This document shows positions 1-11,839 of a stretch of 64,000 bases of DNA, piece after piece. A model generated the notes under the pieces. The model saw only the letters and a program-made list of their open reading frames with translations. It was not told the origin of the DNA and did no database searches. The position numbers and the translations under genes were made by a program. This DNA comes from Tardiphaga sp. vice304. Lineage in GTDB: Bacteria; Pseudomonadota; Alphaproteobacteria; Rhizobiales; Xanthobacteraceae. The stretch's first letter is position 1. Each line of letters starts with the position of its first letter. The stretch spans positions 3,274,001 to 3,338,000 of the forward strand of contig NZ_CP041402.1 in NCBI RefSeq assembly GCF_007018905.1. The letters run 5' to 3'.

Positions 1-394
1 GGCGCTTGTGCAACTCGGCCAACTGCTCGCGTGCTGGATCGGCCATGCCATCGGCGCCGGGGCGCAGGCACTGCGCCATGGCGGCCAGCATCCGCGCATC
101 GATGGCGTCGGTCTTGGCGAGGAAGCCCGCGGCGCGGGCGAAATCGCGGGCGCGAGCCGGATTGACCCGGGCAAAGGCGATGCCGGCGGCGCCCAAGGCG
201 TGGCGCAGTGCCTTGTCGTAACGGCCTGTGGCCTCGAACAGCACGAATACGTCGCTGCTGGACCACCCGGCGAGCAAGCCTTCGATCGCTTCCGGGCCGT
301 TATCGACGCGGCGGACCGCGCCGACGCTGCCGTCGTACACATCAAGAAAATCCTTCGAGATATCGATTCCAACGAAGCCAGGATGTATCTTCAT
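1..394 (-). CDS. IS110-family transposase, N-terminal part (runs off left edge)
   Basis: The first 131 codons of an IS110-type DEDD transposase are visible; the rest lies beyond the left edge. The RuvC-like fold residues are plain: GIDISKDF (D11), FEATGRY (E54) and KTDAIDAR (D96, D99), with a VNPARARDFARA stretch between, all in the family's usual spacing. The start is the ATG beginning MKIHPGFVG. Known family members carry a second domain with a catalytic serine in the C-terminal half, which cannot be checked here. No frameshift is seen in the visible part. Confidence 0.85.
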   Translation of the reverse strand, partial: MKIHPGFVGIDISKDFLDVYDGSVGAVRRVDNGPEAIEGLLAGWSSSDVFVLFEATGRYDKALRHALGAAGIAFARVNPARARDFARAAGFLAKTDAIDARMLAAMAQCLRPGADGMADPAREQLAELHKR

Positions 395-600
395 GGGGCC
401 TGTCCCTGTGCTGCGAGGTCCGCCGCAGACGGCCTCGATCAACTGTTCAGGTGTGGGTATTAGCGAAGCGGGCGGGTGCCGAGCCGGATCACGGTCTTCT
501 CGACCTGGGACCCAACGGCATACCGCCCGCACCCCATCATGACAGATCCTGACTACACAGGGACCCATACACTCCGAGCCTGTTGATCGCACAGGATTAG
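395..600 (-). mobile_element. IS110 upstream non-coding end, candidate bridge-RNA region
   Basis: About 200 bases upstream of the IS110 transposase ATG carry no gene. IS110-group elements are known to encode a structured bridge RNA in the non-coding end upstream of the recombinase. Here GCGGGCGG at 468-475 can pair with CCGCCCGC at 523-530 to close a larger loop, and shorter complementary stretches lie inside. The outer boundary of the element cannot be fixed because IS110 elements often lack inverted repeats and the other end is outside the window. The RNA itself is inferred from position and pairing only. Confidence 0.35.
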
Positions 601-631
601 GCTACGACGCTTCACCGACCAGACAGACGCT

Positions 632-674
632 ATGGATCCCGGCTTGCGCTCGCAAGCTCGCTTGCCGGGACGAC
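632..674. repeat. Short palindromic repeat
   Basis: A hairpin-forming sequence pairs ATCCCGGC with GCCGGGAC-type ends around a CTTGCGCTCGCAAG core. It resembles short dispersed palindromes common in Bradyrhizobiaceae intergenic DNA. It lies between the IS110 end and the TfoX-like gene. No second copy is present in this window. Confidence 0.4.
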
Positions 675-1077
675 ATTCGGGTTGATCGCTTCCTCGATCG
701 CCAACGGCATCCTACACTTCCCTCATGGACCGCGATTTCCTCATCGAGCTGTTCGCCGGCTTCGGGCCGGTCGTGATACGCCGGATGTTCTCCGGCTACG
801 GCGTGTCCGCTGACGACGTGAACTTCGCGCTTGTGTTGCGCGACGCCATCTATCTGCGTGCCGACGAGAACAGCATTCCGCGCTTCGAGGCGGAGGGCTG
901 CGGGCCGTTCAGCTACGAAATGAAGGGCAAGGTGCGAACCATCGGCTCGTACTGGCAATTGCCGGAGCGATTGTACGACGAGCCTGATGAAGTCACCGAA
1001 TGGGCGCGGACGGCCCACGTCGCCGCGGAGCGCGCGGCGCGGGTGAAGCGGAACAGGGTGCGCAAAGTGGCGGTTAA

Positions 1078-1083
1078 GGGGGA
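1078..1083. repeat. IS21 target-site duplication, left copy
   Basis: The six bases GGGGGA directly precede the left terminal repeat and recur directly after the right one. Four- to eight-base duplications are usual for IS21-family insertion. Confidence 0.8.
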
Positions 1084-1132
1084 TGTAGCGCGTCAATCTG
1101 GATGGGAAGCGCGACAATCAGGATGGCAATTT
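1084..1132. repeat. IS21 left terminal repeat
   Basis: Two tandem copies of the end motif (TGTAGCGCGTCAATCTGGAT, then GCGCGACAATCAGGATGG) form the left end, downstream of istB. The outer copy differs from the right-end copy at three bases. Confidence 0.8.
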
Positions 1133-1222
1133 AGCGGTCGCGGCGTGGGGATGATTGTCGCGGCCTGACGATAACGCAAGCGATAATCGCGTGCTGTAGA
1201 GTTGATTGTCGTGGAGCGACAA

Positions 1223-3726
<2,504 letters not shown>

Positions 3727-3732
3727 GGGGGA
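3727..3732. repeat. IS21 target-site duplication, right copy
   Basis: GGGGGA repeats the six bases that precede the left end of the element. The TfoX-like reading frame resumes from the next base. Confidence 0.8.
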
Positions 3733-3797
3733 GGTTGCGAAGAAGGCCAAGAAGGCGAAGACGCGCAAATCCTCGAGTTAGATCGAGGGCTCAGCGC

Positions 3798-4865
3798 CTA
3801 AGCCACCTGCACCTGTATCTCCGCCGAATATTCCGGATCGACTTCACAGATCACGCGATTGCGGCCGTTGCGTTTGGCGGCGTAGAGGCAGGCGTCGGCG
3901 CGCCCGATCAGGCAGTCCATTTCATCGCCTTCCCGAAGCAGCGAGACGCCGATCGAGATGGTGACGCGACCAAGGATTTCGCCGGTCGATTTTTTCTTCA
4001 GTTCCTTCGACATCACCGCGCGGCGAATATGGTCGGCCACGGTCAGGGCCTGGCGCAGCGATGTATTGGGCAGCACGACGGCGAATTCCTCGCCGCCATA
4101 GCGCGCCGTTATATCGGCGCCCTTGATGGTCTGCTTCAGCGACTGGCCGACCAGGCGCAGCACCTGGTCGCCGGTGAGGTGGCCGTAATTGTCGTTGAAG
4201 GATTTGAAATGGTCGATGTCGAGCATCAGGAGCGACAGCGGCTCCTTCTGCTGATGCGAGATCGCAATCATGGAAGACAGGGCGCGGTCGATATATTTGC
4301 GGTTGCCAAGGCCCGTGAGCGGATCGTTCAGGGTCTCGGCCCGGATCGCTTCCAGGTTCTTCTGCAGGTTCGAGACTTCGCTCTTGGAGGAGTTGAGCCG
4401 CTCTTCCAGCGCCTTGTTGGCGTCGCGGGTCTCGCGCGTGGACTTCACCAGGCCCTCGATCACCGCCTTCAACTGGTCCCGGTCCTTGGCCAGGGACACC
4501 GTTTCGCTGGCCCCCTGCAGCGTCGCGCCAAAGCTTTCGGTCAGGCCAAGGGCGTCGTTGATCAGCGCCATGACGTCATCGATTTCGCTGATAACGCGGG
4601 CGCCGACGTGATCGATGCGGTCGGTGCTGCGGAGCTGCGATAAATAGGTGTCGTGAATCTGGTCGAGATCGACCTCGGTCAGGCAGCCGTTGCGTGCCAG
4701 CGTCTCGTTGATCACGCGGTTCAGCGACGAATTGTAGCCCGTCGCATAGACGTACCAGATCTCGTAATTGCGCGGGATCGCCAATTGACGGAGCGACTTG
4801 ATCTGGCCGAGCGCGATGTCGGCGAAACCGAGGGTCCGTTCCTGATCATCCGTTATAGCGGTCAC
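3798..4865 (-). CDS. GGDEF-domain diguanylate cyclase
   Basis: The protein likely makes cyclic di-GMP from two GTP. The 355 residues comprise an N-terminal region of about 130 residues, a coiled-coil linker (about 125-178) and a GGDEF domain from DPLTGLGNR (181) with active-site GGEEF at 257-261. The product-inhibition site, normally RxxD five residues before the signature, reads K248-G-A-D251, so the key arginine is a lysine and feedback inhibition may be weak. No membrane segment is seen, so it is probably cytoplasmic. Translation starts at a GTG; no in-frame ATG occurs before residue 99. Confidence 0.92.
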   Translation of the reverse strand: MTAITDDQERTLGFADIALGQIKSLRQLAIPRNYEIWYVYATGYNSSLNRVINETLARNGCLTEVDLDQIHDTYLSQLRSTDRIDHVGARVISEIDDVMALINDALGLTESFGATLQGASETVSLAKDRDQLKAVIEGLVKSTRETRDANKALEERLNSSKSEVSNLQKNLEAIRAETLNDPLTGLGNRKYIDRALSSMIAISHQQKEPLSLLMLDIDHFKSFNDNYGHLTGDQVLRLVGQSLKQTIKGADITARYGGEEFAVVLPNTSLRQALTVADHIRRAVMSKELKKKSTGEILGRVTISIGVSLLREGDEMDCLIGRADACLYAAKRNGRNRVICEVDPEYSAEIQVQVA

Positions 4866-4986
4866 GTTCTGTGCCCCCGTCGCCTATCGGCGACATTGCC
4901 GAAATGTACAAATGCGCTTTAATTAAAATACGCATTCAGAGTAGGCGACGGGGATGAAGGACCGGTAAACGAGGGTGCAACTCTAC

Positions 4987-6567
4987 TTAGACGCGAGCCC
5001 GGACGGGGCGCAGCAGGAAGGCCGGGAGATGCGAGTGATCGGCCGGTTCAGCCGCCTCCTCTCGACGCGAACGCGGCGCCTCGGCACGGCCGATGGAAGG
5101 AGTACGCGACGGCGCCGGTGGCACTGGAGCGGTAAAAGAAGGTTCCGCAATCCTTGATTGCACCGCGGCGGCGGGGCGGATCTCGCGTTCGCCGGCCTCC
5201 GACCGGCGCGGTTCGCGCTCGCGGCGCGGCTTGCGCTCGCCCGACGGTTCGCGCTTCGCAGCGGCTTCCCGGTTGCCCGAACCTTCGCGCTTGCCGCCAC
5301 GGGCGTGGTCGCGGCCCCGGCCGGCGCTGCGCGGCTGCTCGGCATTGGCTTCGCGGTTGCCGGTGCGCTGGCGAGCGGGACGGGCCGGCTCGGCGGATGA
5401 GGCTTCGCTGGCGATCGGACCGTCGACGGGCTCATTGATGCTGACGCCGCTCTCGGCCTTCGGGATCGGCTGGCCGATCAGTTTCTCGATCGCGGCCATC
5501 GACTTGACGTCGGAAGGGGCGACCAGCGAGATCGCAGTGCCCAAGCGTCCGGCGCGGCCGGTGCGGCCGATGCGATGGACGTAATCATCGGGATGATGCG
5601 GGACGTCGAAATTGAAGACGTGGCTGACGGCGGGAATGTCGAGGCCGCGGGCGGCGACGTCGGAGGCCACCAGGATCGGCAGCTCGCCCTTGCGGAACTG
5701 GTCGAGGGCTGCGGTGCGGGCCGATTGCTCCATGTCGCCATGCAGCGCGCCGACGCTGAAACCATGCTTCTCGAGCGACTTGGCGAGCAGCGCCACTTCA
5801 CGCTTGCGGTTGCAGAAGATGATCGCATTGTTGAGGTCGGTGGCGTCGCGCATCAGGGCGCGCAGCGCTTCGCGCTTCTCGTGCGGCTCGCGGCCAACAG
5901 CGACCTGTGACTGGGTCACGGTGATCGCGGTGGAGGCCGGCTTGGAGACCTCGATCTTCACCGGGTTGTGCAGGAAGGTTTCGGTGATGCGGCGGATTTC
6001 GGTCGGCATCGTCGCGGTGAAGAATAGCGTCTGGCGGGTGAACGGCACCAGCTTGCAGATCCGCTCGATGTCCGGGATGAAGCCCATGTCGAGCATGCGG
6101 TCGGCTTCGTCGATCACCAGCAATTCGACGCCGGTCAGCAGCAGGCCGCCGCGTTCGGTGTGGTCGAGCAGCCGGCCAGGGGTGGCGATCAGCACGTCGA
6201 CGCCGCGGGTCAGCTTGGTGTCCTGGTCGCCGAACGAGACGCCGCCGATCAGGAGCGCGACATTGAGCTTCTGGCCAACGCCGTATTTGTCGAACTGCTC
6301 CTTGACCTGGGCCGCGAGCTCGCGGGTCGGTTCGAGGATGAGGGTGCGTGGCATCCGGGCGCGGGCGCGGCCCTTTTCCAGCATGGTCATCATGGGAAGG
6401 ACGAAGGCCGCGGTCTTGCCGGTGCCGGTCTGGGCGATGCCGAGCACGTCTTTGCGTGCGAGCACATGGGGGATCGCCTGTTCCTGGATCGGGGTGGGCG
6501 TGGTGTAGCCGGTGGCCGCGACGGCGGCGAGAACCTTGTCGGACAGGCCGAGATGGGAAAAGGACAT
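4987..6567 (-). CDS. DEAD-box ATP-dependent RNA helicase (RhlE-type)
   Basis: This protein remodels RNA using ATP. All helicase motifs are present in order: Q-motif TTPTPIQEQAIP, AQTGTGKT, PTRELAAQ, VIDEADRMLDMGF, FTATMP, VASDVAARGLDIP and HRIGRTGRAG. The core covers about 370 residues and is followed by a low-complexity Arg/Glu/Ala-rich tail to residue 526, typical of RNA-tethering tails in RhlE-like helicases. The ATG giving MSFSHLGLSD is chosen because homology to the Q-motif region begins there; the frame stays open to 6630. A dispersed palindrome lies 19 bases upstream. Confidence 0.93.
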   Translation of the reverse strand: MSFSHLGLSDKVLAAVAATGYTTPTPIQEQAIPHVLARKDVLGIAQTGTGKTAAFVLPMMTMLEKGRARARMPRTLILEPTRELAAQVKEQFDKYGVGQKLNVALLIGGVSFGDQDTKLTRGVDVLIATPGRLLDHTERGGLLLTGVELLVIDEADRMLDMGFIPDIERICKLVPFTRQTLFFTATMPTEIRRITETFLHNPVKIEVSKPASTAITVTQSQVAVGREPHEKREALRALMRDATDLNNAIIFCNRKREVALLAKSLEKHGFSVGALHGDMEQSARTAALDQFRKGELPILVASDVAARGLDIPAVSHVFNFDVPHHPDDYVHRIGRTGRAGRLGTAISLVAPSDVKSMAAIEKLIGQPIPKAESGVSINEPVDGPIASEASSAEPARPARQRTGNREANAEQPRSAGRGRDHARGGKREGSGNREAAAKREPSGERKPRREREPRRSEAGEREIRPAAAVQSRIAEPSFTAPVPPAPSRTPSIGRAEAPRSRREEAAEPADHSHLPAFLLRPVRARV

Positions 6568-6585
6568 TGAGCCTCTGTTATGGGG

Positions 6586-6632
6586 GCATGATCTCTGCCG
6601 AAAACCGGAAAGACCTCTTTTCGGGACCATGC
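6586..6632. repeat. Dispersed palindromic repeat (GCATGATC...CATGC type)
   Basis: The ends GCATGAT and ACCATGC are inverted, with inner arms CCGAAAA and TTTTCGG. This matches a palindrome widely scattered in Bradyrhizobiaceae genomes. It sits in the presumed leader or promoter of the helicase gene. The rest of the roughly 330-base gap to the next gene shows no further recognised feature. Confidence 0.55.
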
Positions 6633-6894
6633 CTCTGGAAGAAACCGCCGCTTGGATTCACGGAAAACACTGTCGCGCTTTACCCCGGAGCGGCACGCTA
6701 AAATGCACGGGGAATCAAAGGGCGCAGACAGGCGGCTTACTCGAGGTATCGCGTTTCGATACCGGGCCGCGTCGCAGCGGAAGATAGGCGGGAATGGGCC
6801 AAAGTCAATGCGGGAAACGCCATCCGGGGCGAAAATGGCGGCGTTTCAGGGGAAGTGACGGCTGTTCGGCACGTCCCGCGCTGTCGGCGGGCGA

Positions 6895-7191
6895 TCAGCG
6901 CCTTGAATATTGCGGGATGCTGTGTGCGAAGTCGTCGAAGCAGGCCAGCCGCTGGTCCTGCTCGGTATAGTACCGGCAGGCCGCGACGTCCCTCGATGTG
7001 GGCTTGGTCTTCGACAAGGGCGCAATCACGGCGTCGTAGCAATCCAGCCGCGCTTTGGTCCCGTCCGGAATCGACAGGCATTTGATCAGGCCGTCATTGA
7101 TCGAAGCGATCGGGGCGCCCCGTGGCGTCGGCTGCTGTGCGGCGGCGGTTGACGCGCAAAACAGGGCGGCGAGGGCGATGGTCTTGTGCAT
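6895..7191 (-). CDS. Small exported protein with paired RLxCYD-like motifs
   Basis: The 98-residue product has a clear signal peptide (MHKTIALAALFCASTAAAQ) and is probably periplasmic. The mature part has four cysteines in two similar units, KARLDCYDAV and DQRLACFDDF, each preceded by an isolated Cys (IKCLSI, AACRYY). That pattern suggests two disulfides. The RLxCYD motif occurs in several unrelated small envelope proteins of proteobacteria. No function can be assigned. It may be co-transcribed with nothing, as the next minus-strand gene upstream ends 62 bases away. Confidence 0.65.
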   Translation of the reverse strand: MHKTIALAALFCASTAAAQQPTPRGAPIASINDGLIKCLSIPDGTKARLDCYDAVIAPLSKTKPTSRDVAACRYYTEQDQRLACFDDFAHSIPQYSRR

Positions 7192-7253
7192 GGAAAGTCA
7201 CTTCGGTTTTGAGATGCCGATGGCTCTGCGGAATCGCTTGCGTGATGGGGGCA

Positions 7254-7577
7254 TCAGGGCCCGAAGGTGCCCAGCCGTCGACCGAGATCCTGCATCACGA
7301 AGGCGTTCATGCGTAGCATCACCATCGTGCCGTTCGGTGACTTGCCATCGATCTCATAGGTTGCCGCATCGACCTGGCGGATGCCGTCAATCTGGCTGAT
7401 CTCCGTGATGGAGGGTGCTTTCGGCGCTGGCGCAGCGGCGTTGACCGGAGCCGGCTTGCGCATCGCGGGCGGGGCGGCACGGACAGCCGGGGCTTGCGAC
7501 GGAGACGGCGCGGCATCCTGCGCCAGGCCGGCGGAGGCCGGAATCAGCAGCGCGGCTGTCAGCAAGATGAGTTTCAA
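7254..7577 (-). CDS. Small exported Ala/Pro-rich protein
   Basis: The 107-residue product has an N-terminal signal peptide (MKLILLTAALLIPASAGLAQ), an Ala/Pro-rich linker of about 35 residues, and a short C-terminal domain (QIDGIRQVDAATYEIDGK...). It starts at a TTG; a GAGGAG ribosome site lies eight bases upstream and no ATG is available before the signal peptide, which supports that start. The family is not recognised. It is on the same strand as the other small exported gene at 6895-7191 and may share its transcript. Confidence 0.55.
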   Translation of the reverse strand: MKLILLTAALLIPASAGLAQDAAPSPSQAPAVRAAPPAMRKPAPVNAAAPAPKAPSITEISQIDGIRQVDAATYEIDGKSPNGTMVMLRMNAFVMQDLGRRLGTFGP

Positions 7578-7662
7578 AGTCGTCTCCTCGGTGGTGGCAA
7601 CGTGCCGGCTGCTTGACGCCGGATTACGGACAATTTGATGGCAGAGTCCGCGTGCAAAGTCG

Positions 7663-7728
7663 TTACCCCATCACCGAAAAACCGCCATCCACCGGAATCG
7701 CCGTGCCGGTGACGAAGTCCGACGCGGC
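7663..7728 (-). pseudogene. Remnant of an SDR gene (last 21 codons)
   Basis: The frame encodes AASDFVTGTAIPVDGGFSVM-G and a TAA. This is identical in protein to the C-terminus of the SDR at 11840-12610. The two DNA stretches differ at four synonymous bases in 65 and in the stop codon. Homology ends abruptly upstream, so only the 3' tip of a related SDR survives on the far side of the autotransporter gene. Confidence 0.75.
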
Positions 7729-7851
7729 TGGGCCAGCAACCACGGGAAACCTTACCGTTTTGGCCGTCACGCGCCATCTCCCCGCGTCCCAAGTCCCAAG
7801 TTCAAGTCTCATTGGGCCAGAGCGCCGATCGAACTGTTTGTAACCGCCGGG

Positions 7852-10800
7852 CTACCAAGCGTAACGCACCACGCCTTTGCCGGCGTAGGAGCGGGTTGCT
7901 TCGGAGAACTCGCTTTCGAAGATTGCGGCAATGGCGATGCCGGTGGAGAATTTAATCTCGGCGGCGGCGGTGGTGAGGGCGGCATCGCGCGCGGGTGCAG
8001 CGCCGTTGACGATGAAGCTTGCGCCGGGCAACGACTGGAACGTCGCCGTCAAAGCCCGATCGGTGGTGTAATTGTGTGCCCAGGCGGCGCGGCCGCGCAA
8101 GGTGAGGCGCGCGTCGCTCACAGCCCATGACGCGTCGGTGCGCAGGCCGAGTTCGGAGCGGGCCGCGGTGACACTCGCGGCTTGATAGTTCAGCGCGAAC
8201 ATGCCGCCGCTGGCGACGCTCTGTTCGCTATAAGCGGGGGCGTCGTAGGTGGTGAACTGGCCTGCAGCATAGGGCGTGACGCCCGCCGAAGGCCCGGCCC
8301 AAGGCGGCGCGAAGCGGCGGCCGGCCTCGACGCGTCCGGACCAGGAATTGACGTCGAACTGCGCACGAAGCTGGGCCGGGCCTGCGCCGACCGGCGAGCG
8401 CTCCGTGGTGACGTCCTGCCAGCCATAGGCGGCGGCGGCGGTGAGGTAGGCCGGGCCGGAATTGTGACGGATGAAGCCCCCCGCCTGGAATAGGTCGGAT
8501 CGCCCCCCGCCCAGGCCGTTGATATTGAAGGTGCTGCCGCCGCCCGCCATGGCGAAGCCGGCCAGCGTGTCCGGCGAGAAGCGGAAATCGGCGCCGACCG
8601 CGCCGGCGGCGAGCCGGCTGGTGGTGGTGTTGGAGCCGAGCCCGACGTTGCCGTCGGTGGTCTGTGCGCCGCCGAATCCGGACGTCCAAACGCTCCAGCC
8701 TGGTGTGAAGGCGGGCAGCGGGGCCTTGGTCATCAGCCGATAGGCGTCGTGTTCGGACGCCGGGCGTTTGCGGCCGCTTGCAACATAGGCCTGTGGCTCC
8801 ATGGCGAAAGCCGAGGCGGACCCGTTACGCGACGGGCCATCGCCGCGGCCGGCAATGAAAGGGTCGCTGATCAGGCCGAGGAACAGGTTCATCGCCTCGA
8901 AGGTCGACTGCTGCGCAGCCACCGCGGGCTCGCCGGAGACCTGCGTCAGGCCGGCCGGCGACAGGCCGCCGAACACCAACGGAATTCCGCCGGTGCGATC
9001 GAAGAAGCCAGTCAGCGCATTGGCGACACGGGTCTGGTTGACATTGAGCCCGCCGTTGCGCGTCGGCGTGAAGTCCAGCGTCAGGTTGAGGTAGGCATTG
9101 TTGGTGTCGGTCGAAAGGCTGGTCTTGAAGCTGCCCGGCAGATTGGTGGTCACCTGGTTGCCAAACGTTCCGAGCACACCGCCAGCAGCATTGATGAGGG
9201 TGTATTGCCGCACGACATAGGTCCCGGAAACGAAGTTGGCGATCACCGTGGCGCCACCGAGCGTCGCGGTGCCCGTGACGTTGGTCCGGTCAGCGGCGGC
9301 GGCGGCAACCTCGACCATGTAGGTCGAGGCCGCCGTGAAGACGAGGTTGCCTTGCACGGTGAGCTGGCCGATCGAATTGCCCGGCGACAGTGTGCCGCCG
9401 TTGAGCGTGGTGCTGCCGACCGTGCCATTGCCGCCGAGCGTGCCGCCGGTGTTGACCGTGACCGCCGAACCGATCGCTCCGTTGACGCTGAGCGTGCCGC
9501 CATTCACCGCGGTCGGCCCGCTATAGTTGCTGATACCGGTCAGGTTCAGATTGCCGGTGCCGACCTTGGTCAGGCCGCCGCTGCCGGTGATGGCGCCGGA
9601 GAAAACCGTGCTGGCGTTGCTGCCGCCGGTGGTCAGCGTTGCCGATCCCAGCGCCGCGGTGCCGGCGCCGCTGAGCGAGCCGAAGGTCGCGTCGAAATTG
9701 TTGAGGTCGATGGTCGCGCCGGCGGCAATACTGACGGCACCCGGCGTACCGAACGCGGTGGCGCTGCCGGCGATCAGCCGGCCGCCGGACACGTCGATCG
9801 CACCGGTAAGGGCGTTGCTGCCGCCGAGGGTGACATCATTGCTGCCGAGCTTGGCGATGCCGCCGGTGCCCGAGATGCTTCCGTTGAAAGCGAACGCATC
9901 GCTGCGGTTGAATGTCAGCGTACCGTTATTGACGACGTCACCGAGGATTGCGCCCGTGGTGCCGCCATTGCCAAGCTGCAGGGTGCCGGCGCTGATCGTG
10001 GTGCCGCCGGTATAGGTGTTGTCGGCGGTGAGCACCGTGGTGCCGGTGCCTGCCTGGGTCACATGACCGGCGTCGGGGCCGAAGTCCACGATCATGCCGC
10101 CGAACACATAGGTGTTGGAGCGATCGAAGGTGAGTTCGCCGCCGTTGAGGACGAAGCTGCTCACGATCGAGCCGGTGGTGCCTCCATTGCCGATCTGCAA
10201 GGTTGCGCAAGAGCAGATGAAAGTATTGCCGCTGTAGGTGTTGGCTCCGGAAAAGATGTATCTTCCGCCGTCGATCTGCACCGGATGCGATCCGGCGATA
10301 ACGCCGGAGAACAGATTGGTACGGCCGGGGTCGCCCAGCAACACCAGCTGGTTGCTGCCCGTGGCGCCGGTATCGACCGTGCCGGCGCCGCTCAGGTTGT
10401 TGATGATCTGCAGGGGCGCGTCGGCATAATCGAGCGTGGCGCCCGAATTGACGGTGACCGATCCGGTTCCGAACAGTAATTGCCACAGACCGGACTGGTA
10501 ATCCCGCAACGTGCCGCCGGCGACGACCACGGCGGAGCTCGTATTGACCGACGGGCTGAAGAACGAGCCGCTGAACAGGATCGTGCCGGCGTCGGTCGGC
10601 GTGCCGAACACCGCCGTGGCGCCGGCGTCCAGCATGAAATTGCTGGTCTTGGTGCCGATCGTCAGCGTCGTGCCGGTCGCCGCAGCGAGGGTGCTGGCGC
10701 CCGGTGCAAAGATGAGATCGTTGACCAGCGTGCCGGTGGCGGTGGTCCGCAGGGTGCCGCCGGCCATGGTCACAATGCCATAGCCGAGCGAATCGAAATT

Positions 10801-11622
10801 TCCCGCGTCGAGGTTGGAGATCGATAGCGTGCCCTGGTTGATGTTGACCGGGCCCGTAAACCCGCTCGCCGAGCCGGTCAACGTCCACGTCGAGCTGCCG
10901 ATCTTGTTGATCGTGCCGAATGCGTTGTACTGCGTCCCGAACTGCGCCATATCGAACGCGCCGCTGCCGGTCCCGCCGAACTGGAACGTGTCGTTGCCGG
11001 TGCCCAGGACATCGCCGGTGATGATCGAGCCCGGCGCCAGCGTCAGTGTGTTGCCGGACCCGCCGAAGCGGATCGCTGCGCTGCCGCCGGAGATGGTGCC
11101 TGCGTTGAACACCGACGAGCCGCCGCCGATGGCAGAGATGCCGTAGCGGCCGCCGAAGATGGTGCCCTCATTGGTGACAATGGCCGCGCCGCTGGCTGCG
11201 ATACCATCGTCCCCGCCGGTAAGCGTCCCCCAATTGGTGACGAACGCATCGCCCGAAAAGGTCCGGATCGCGGTGTTGCCGATCACGTTAGCCCCGGCAC
11301 CGACGTTGATCGTGGCGTCGCCGAACGCCAGGCCGACGCTCGTTCCCTCGACGGAGTTTCCGGACCCGCCGAGCACATTGACGGTGATACCGGTTTCGAT
11401 CCCGGTCCCGTAACCGAAATAGAGAACGTTGTCGCTGTTGTTGCTGGTGCCGCCGCCCTGGTTAATGGTGGAGCCCGAGCAGGTAGCGATGATGGCGCTG
11501 GAAGCGGCGGGCGTGCAGACGGCCTCCGCCGGTGAACTGCCGGCTGCCACCACGGCAACGGCAAGAGCCAACGCGCCCCAGGTCGGGCCTGTGTTTCGCA
11601 GTCTCCCCCAGCTAAAGGTCAT
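7852..11622 (-). CDS. Large autotransporter (type Va secretion), beta-strand-rich passenger
   Basis: The 1256-residue protein should be exported and then translocated across the outer membrane by its own barrel. It has an N-terminal signal sequence ending near SSPAEA, a long passenger rich in Gly, Thr, Ser and Asn with passenger-associated repeats (for example NTYTGGTTISAGTLQLGNGG), and a C-terminal autotransporter barrel of roughly 280 residues ending in VVRYAW, with the terminal aromatic residue usual for outer-membrane barrels. No protease or lipase triad was seen, so adhesion is a plausible role. An ATG after GAAGG is chosen; the frame extends nine codons upstream to a TTG. Confidence 0.9.
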   Translation of the reverse strand: MTFSWGRLRNTGPTWGALALAVAVVAAGSSPAEAVCTPAASSAIIATCSGSTINQGGGTSNNSDNVLYFGYGTGIETGITVNVLGGSGNSVEGTSVGLAFGDATINVGAGANVIGNTAIRTFSGDAFVTNWGTLTGGDDGIAASGAAIVTNEGTIFGGRYGISAIGGGSSVFNAGTISGGSAAIRFGGSGNTLTLAPGSIITGDVLGTGNDTFQFGGTGSGAFDMAQFGTQYNAFGTINKIGSSTWTLTGSASGFTGPVNINQGTLSISNLDAGNFDSLGYGIVTMAGGTLRTTATGTLVNDLIFAPGASTLAAATGTTLTIGTKTSNFMLDAGATAVFGTPTDAGTILFSGSFFSPSVNTSSAVVVAGGTLRDYQSGLWQLLFGTGSVTVNSGATLDYADAPLQIINNLSGAGTVDTGATGSNQLVLLGDPGRTNLFSGVIAGSHPVQIDGGRYIFSGANTYSGNTFICSCATLQIGNGGTTGSIVSSFVLNGGELTFDRSNTYVFGGMIVDFGPDAGHVTQAGTGTTVLTADNTYTGGTTISAGTLQLGNGGTTGAILGDVVNNGTLTFNRSDAFAFNGSISGTGGIAKLGSNDVTLGGSNALTGAIDVSGGRLIAGSATAFGTPGAVSIAAGATIDLNNFDATFGSLSGAGTAALGSATLTTGGSNASTVFSGAITGSGGLTKVGTGNLNLTGISNYSGPTAVNGGTLSVNGAIGSAVTVNTGGTLGGNGTVGSTTLNGGTLSPGNSIGQLTVQGNLVFTAASTYMVEVAAAAADRTNVTGTATLGGATVIANFVSGTYVVRQYTLINAAGGVLGTFGNQVTTNLPGSFKTSLSTDTNNAYLNLTLDFTPTRNGGLNVNQTRVANALTGFFDRTGGIPLVFGGLSPAGLTQVSGEPAVAAQQSTFEAMNLFLGLISDPFIAGRGDGPSRNGSASAFAMEPQAYVASGRKRPASEHDAYRLMTKAPLPAFTPGWSVWTSGFGGAQTTDGNVGLGSNTTTSRLAAGAVGADFRFSPDTLAGFAMAGGGSTFNINGLGGGRSDLFQAGGFIRHNSGPAYLTAAAAYGWQDVTTERSPVGAGPAQLRAQFDVNSWSGRVEAGRRFAPPWAGPSAGVTPYAAGQFTTYDAPAYSEQSVASGGMFALNYQAASVTAARSELGLRTDASWAVSDARLTLRGRAAWAHNYTTDRALTATFQSLPGASFIVNGAAPARDAALTTAAAEIKFSTGIAIAAIFESEFSEATRSYAGKGVVRYAW

Positions 11623-11839
11623 GTGCCTTCGGTACCGTTCCGCCTTCAAGTTTAAAACTACAGGTGGTAATGGGAGATGGCAACGCGAGAACGCTCCGAC
11701 ATTCGTCTGGAGGCGTTCAAGATCGAGATGTGTTGCGAGTCCGACACAGCCGGGGCGCTGAAGCGGCCGCCCACGCTGGCGTCAGCAGAGCGTCGCGGAA
11801 CGAGCCGGCTGTTCGATCGAGATGATGGTGGTTAGGGTG

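Noticed and set aside
8749..10479. Long plus-strand open frame of 576 codons
   Set aside because: It lies wholly inside the autotransporter gene on the other strand. The repetitive, GC-rich passenger sequence produces long antisense frames. It has no domain-like sequence.
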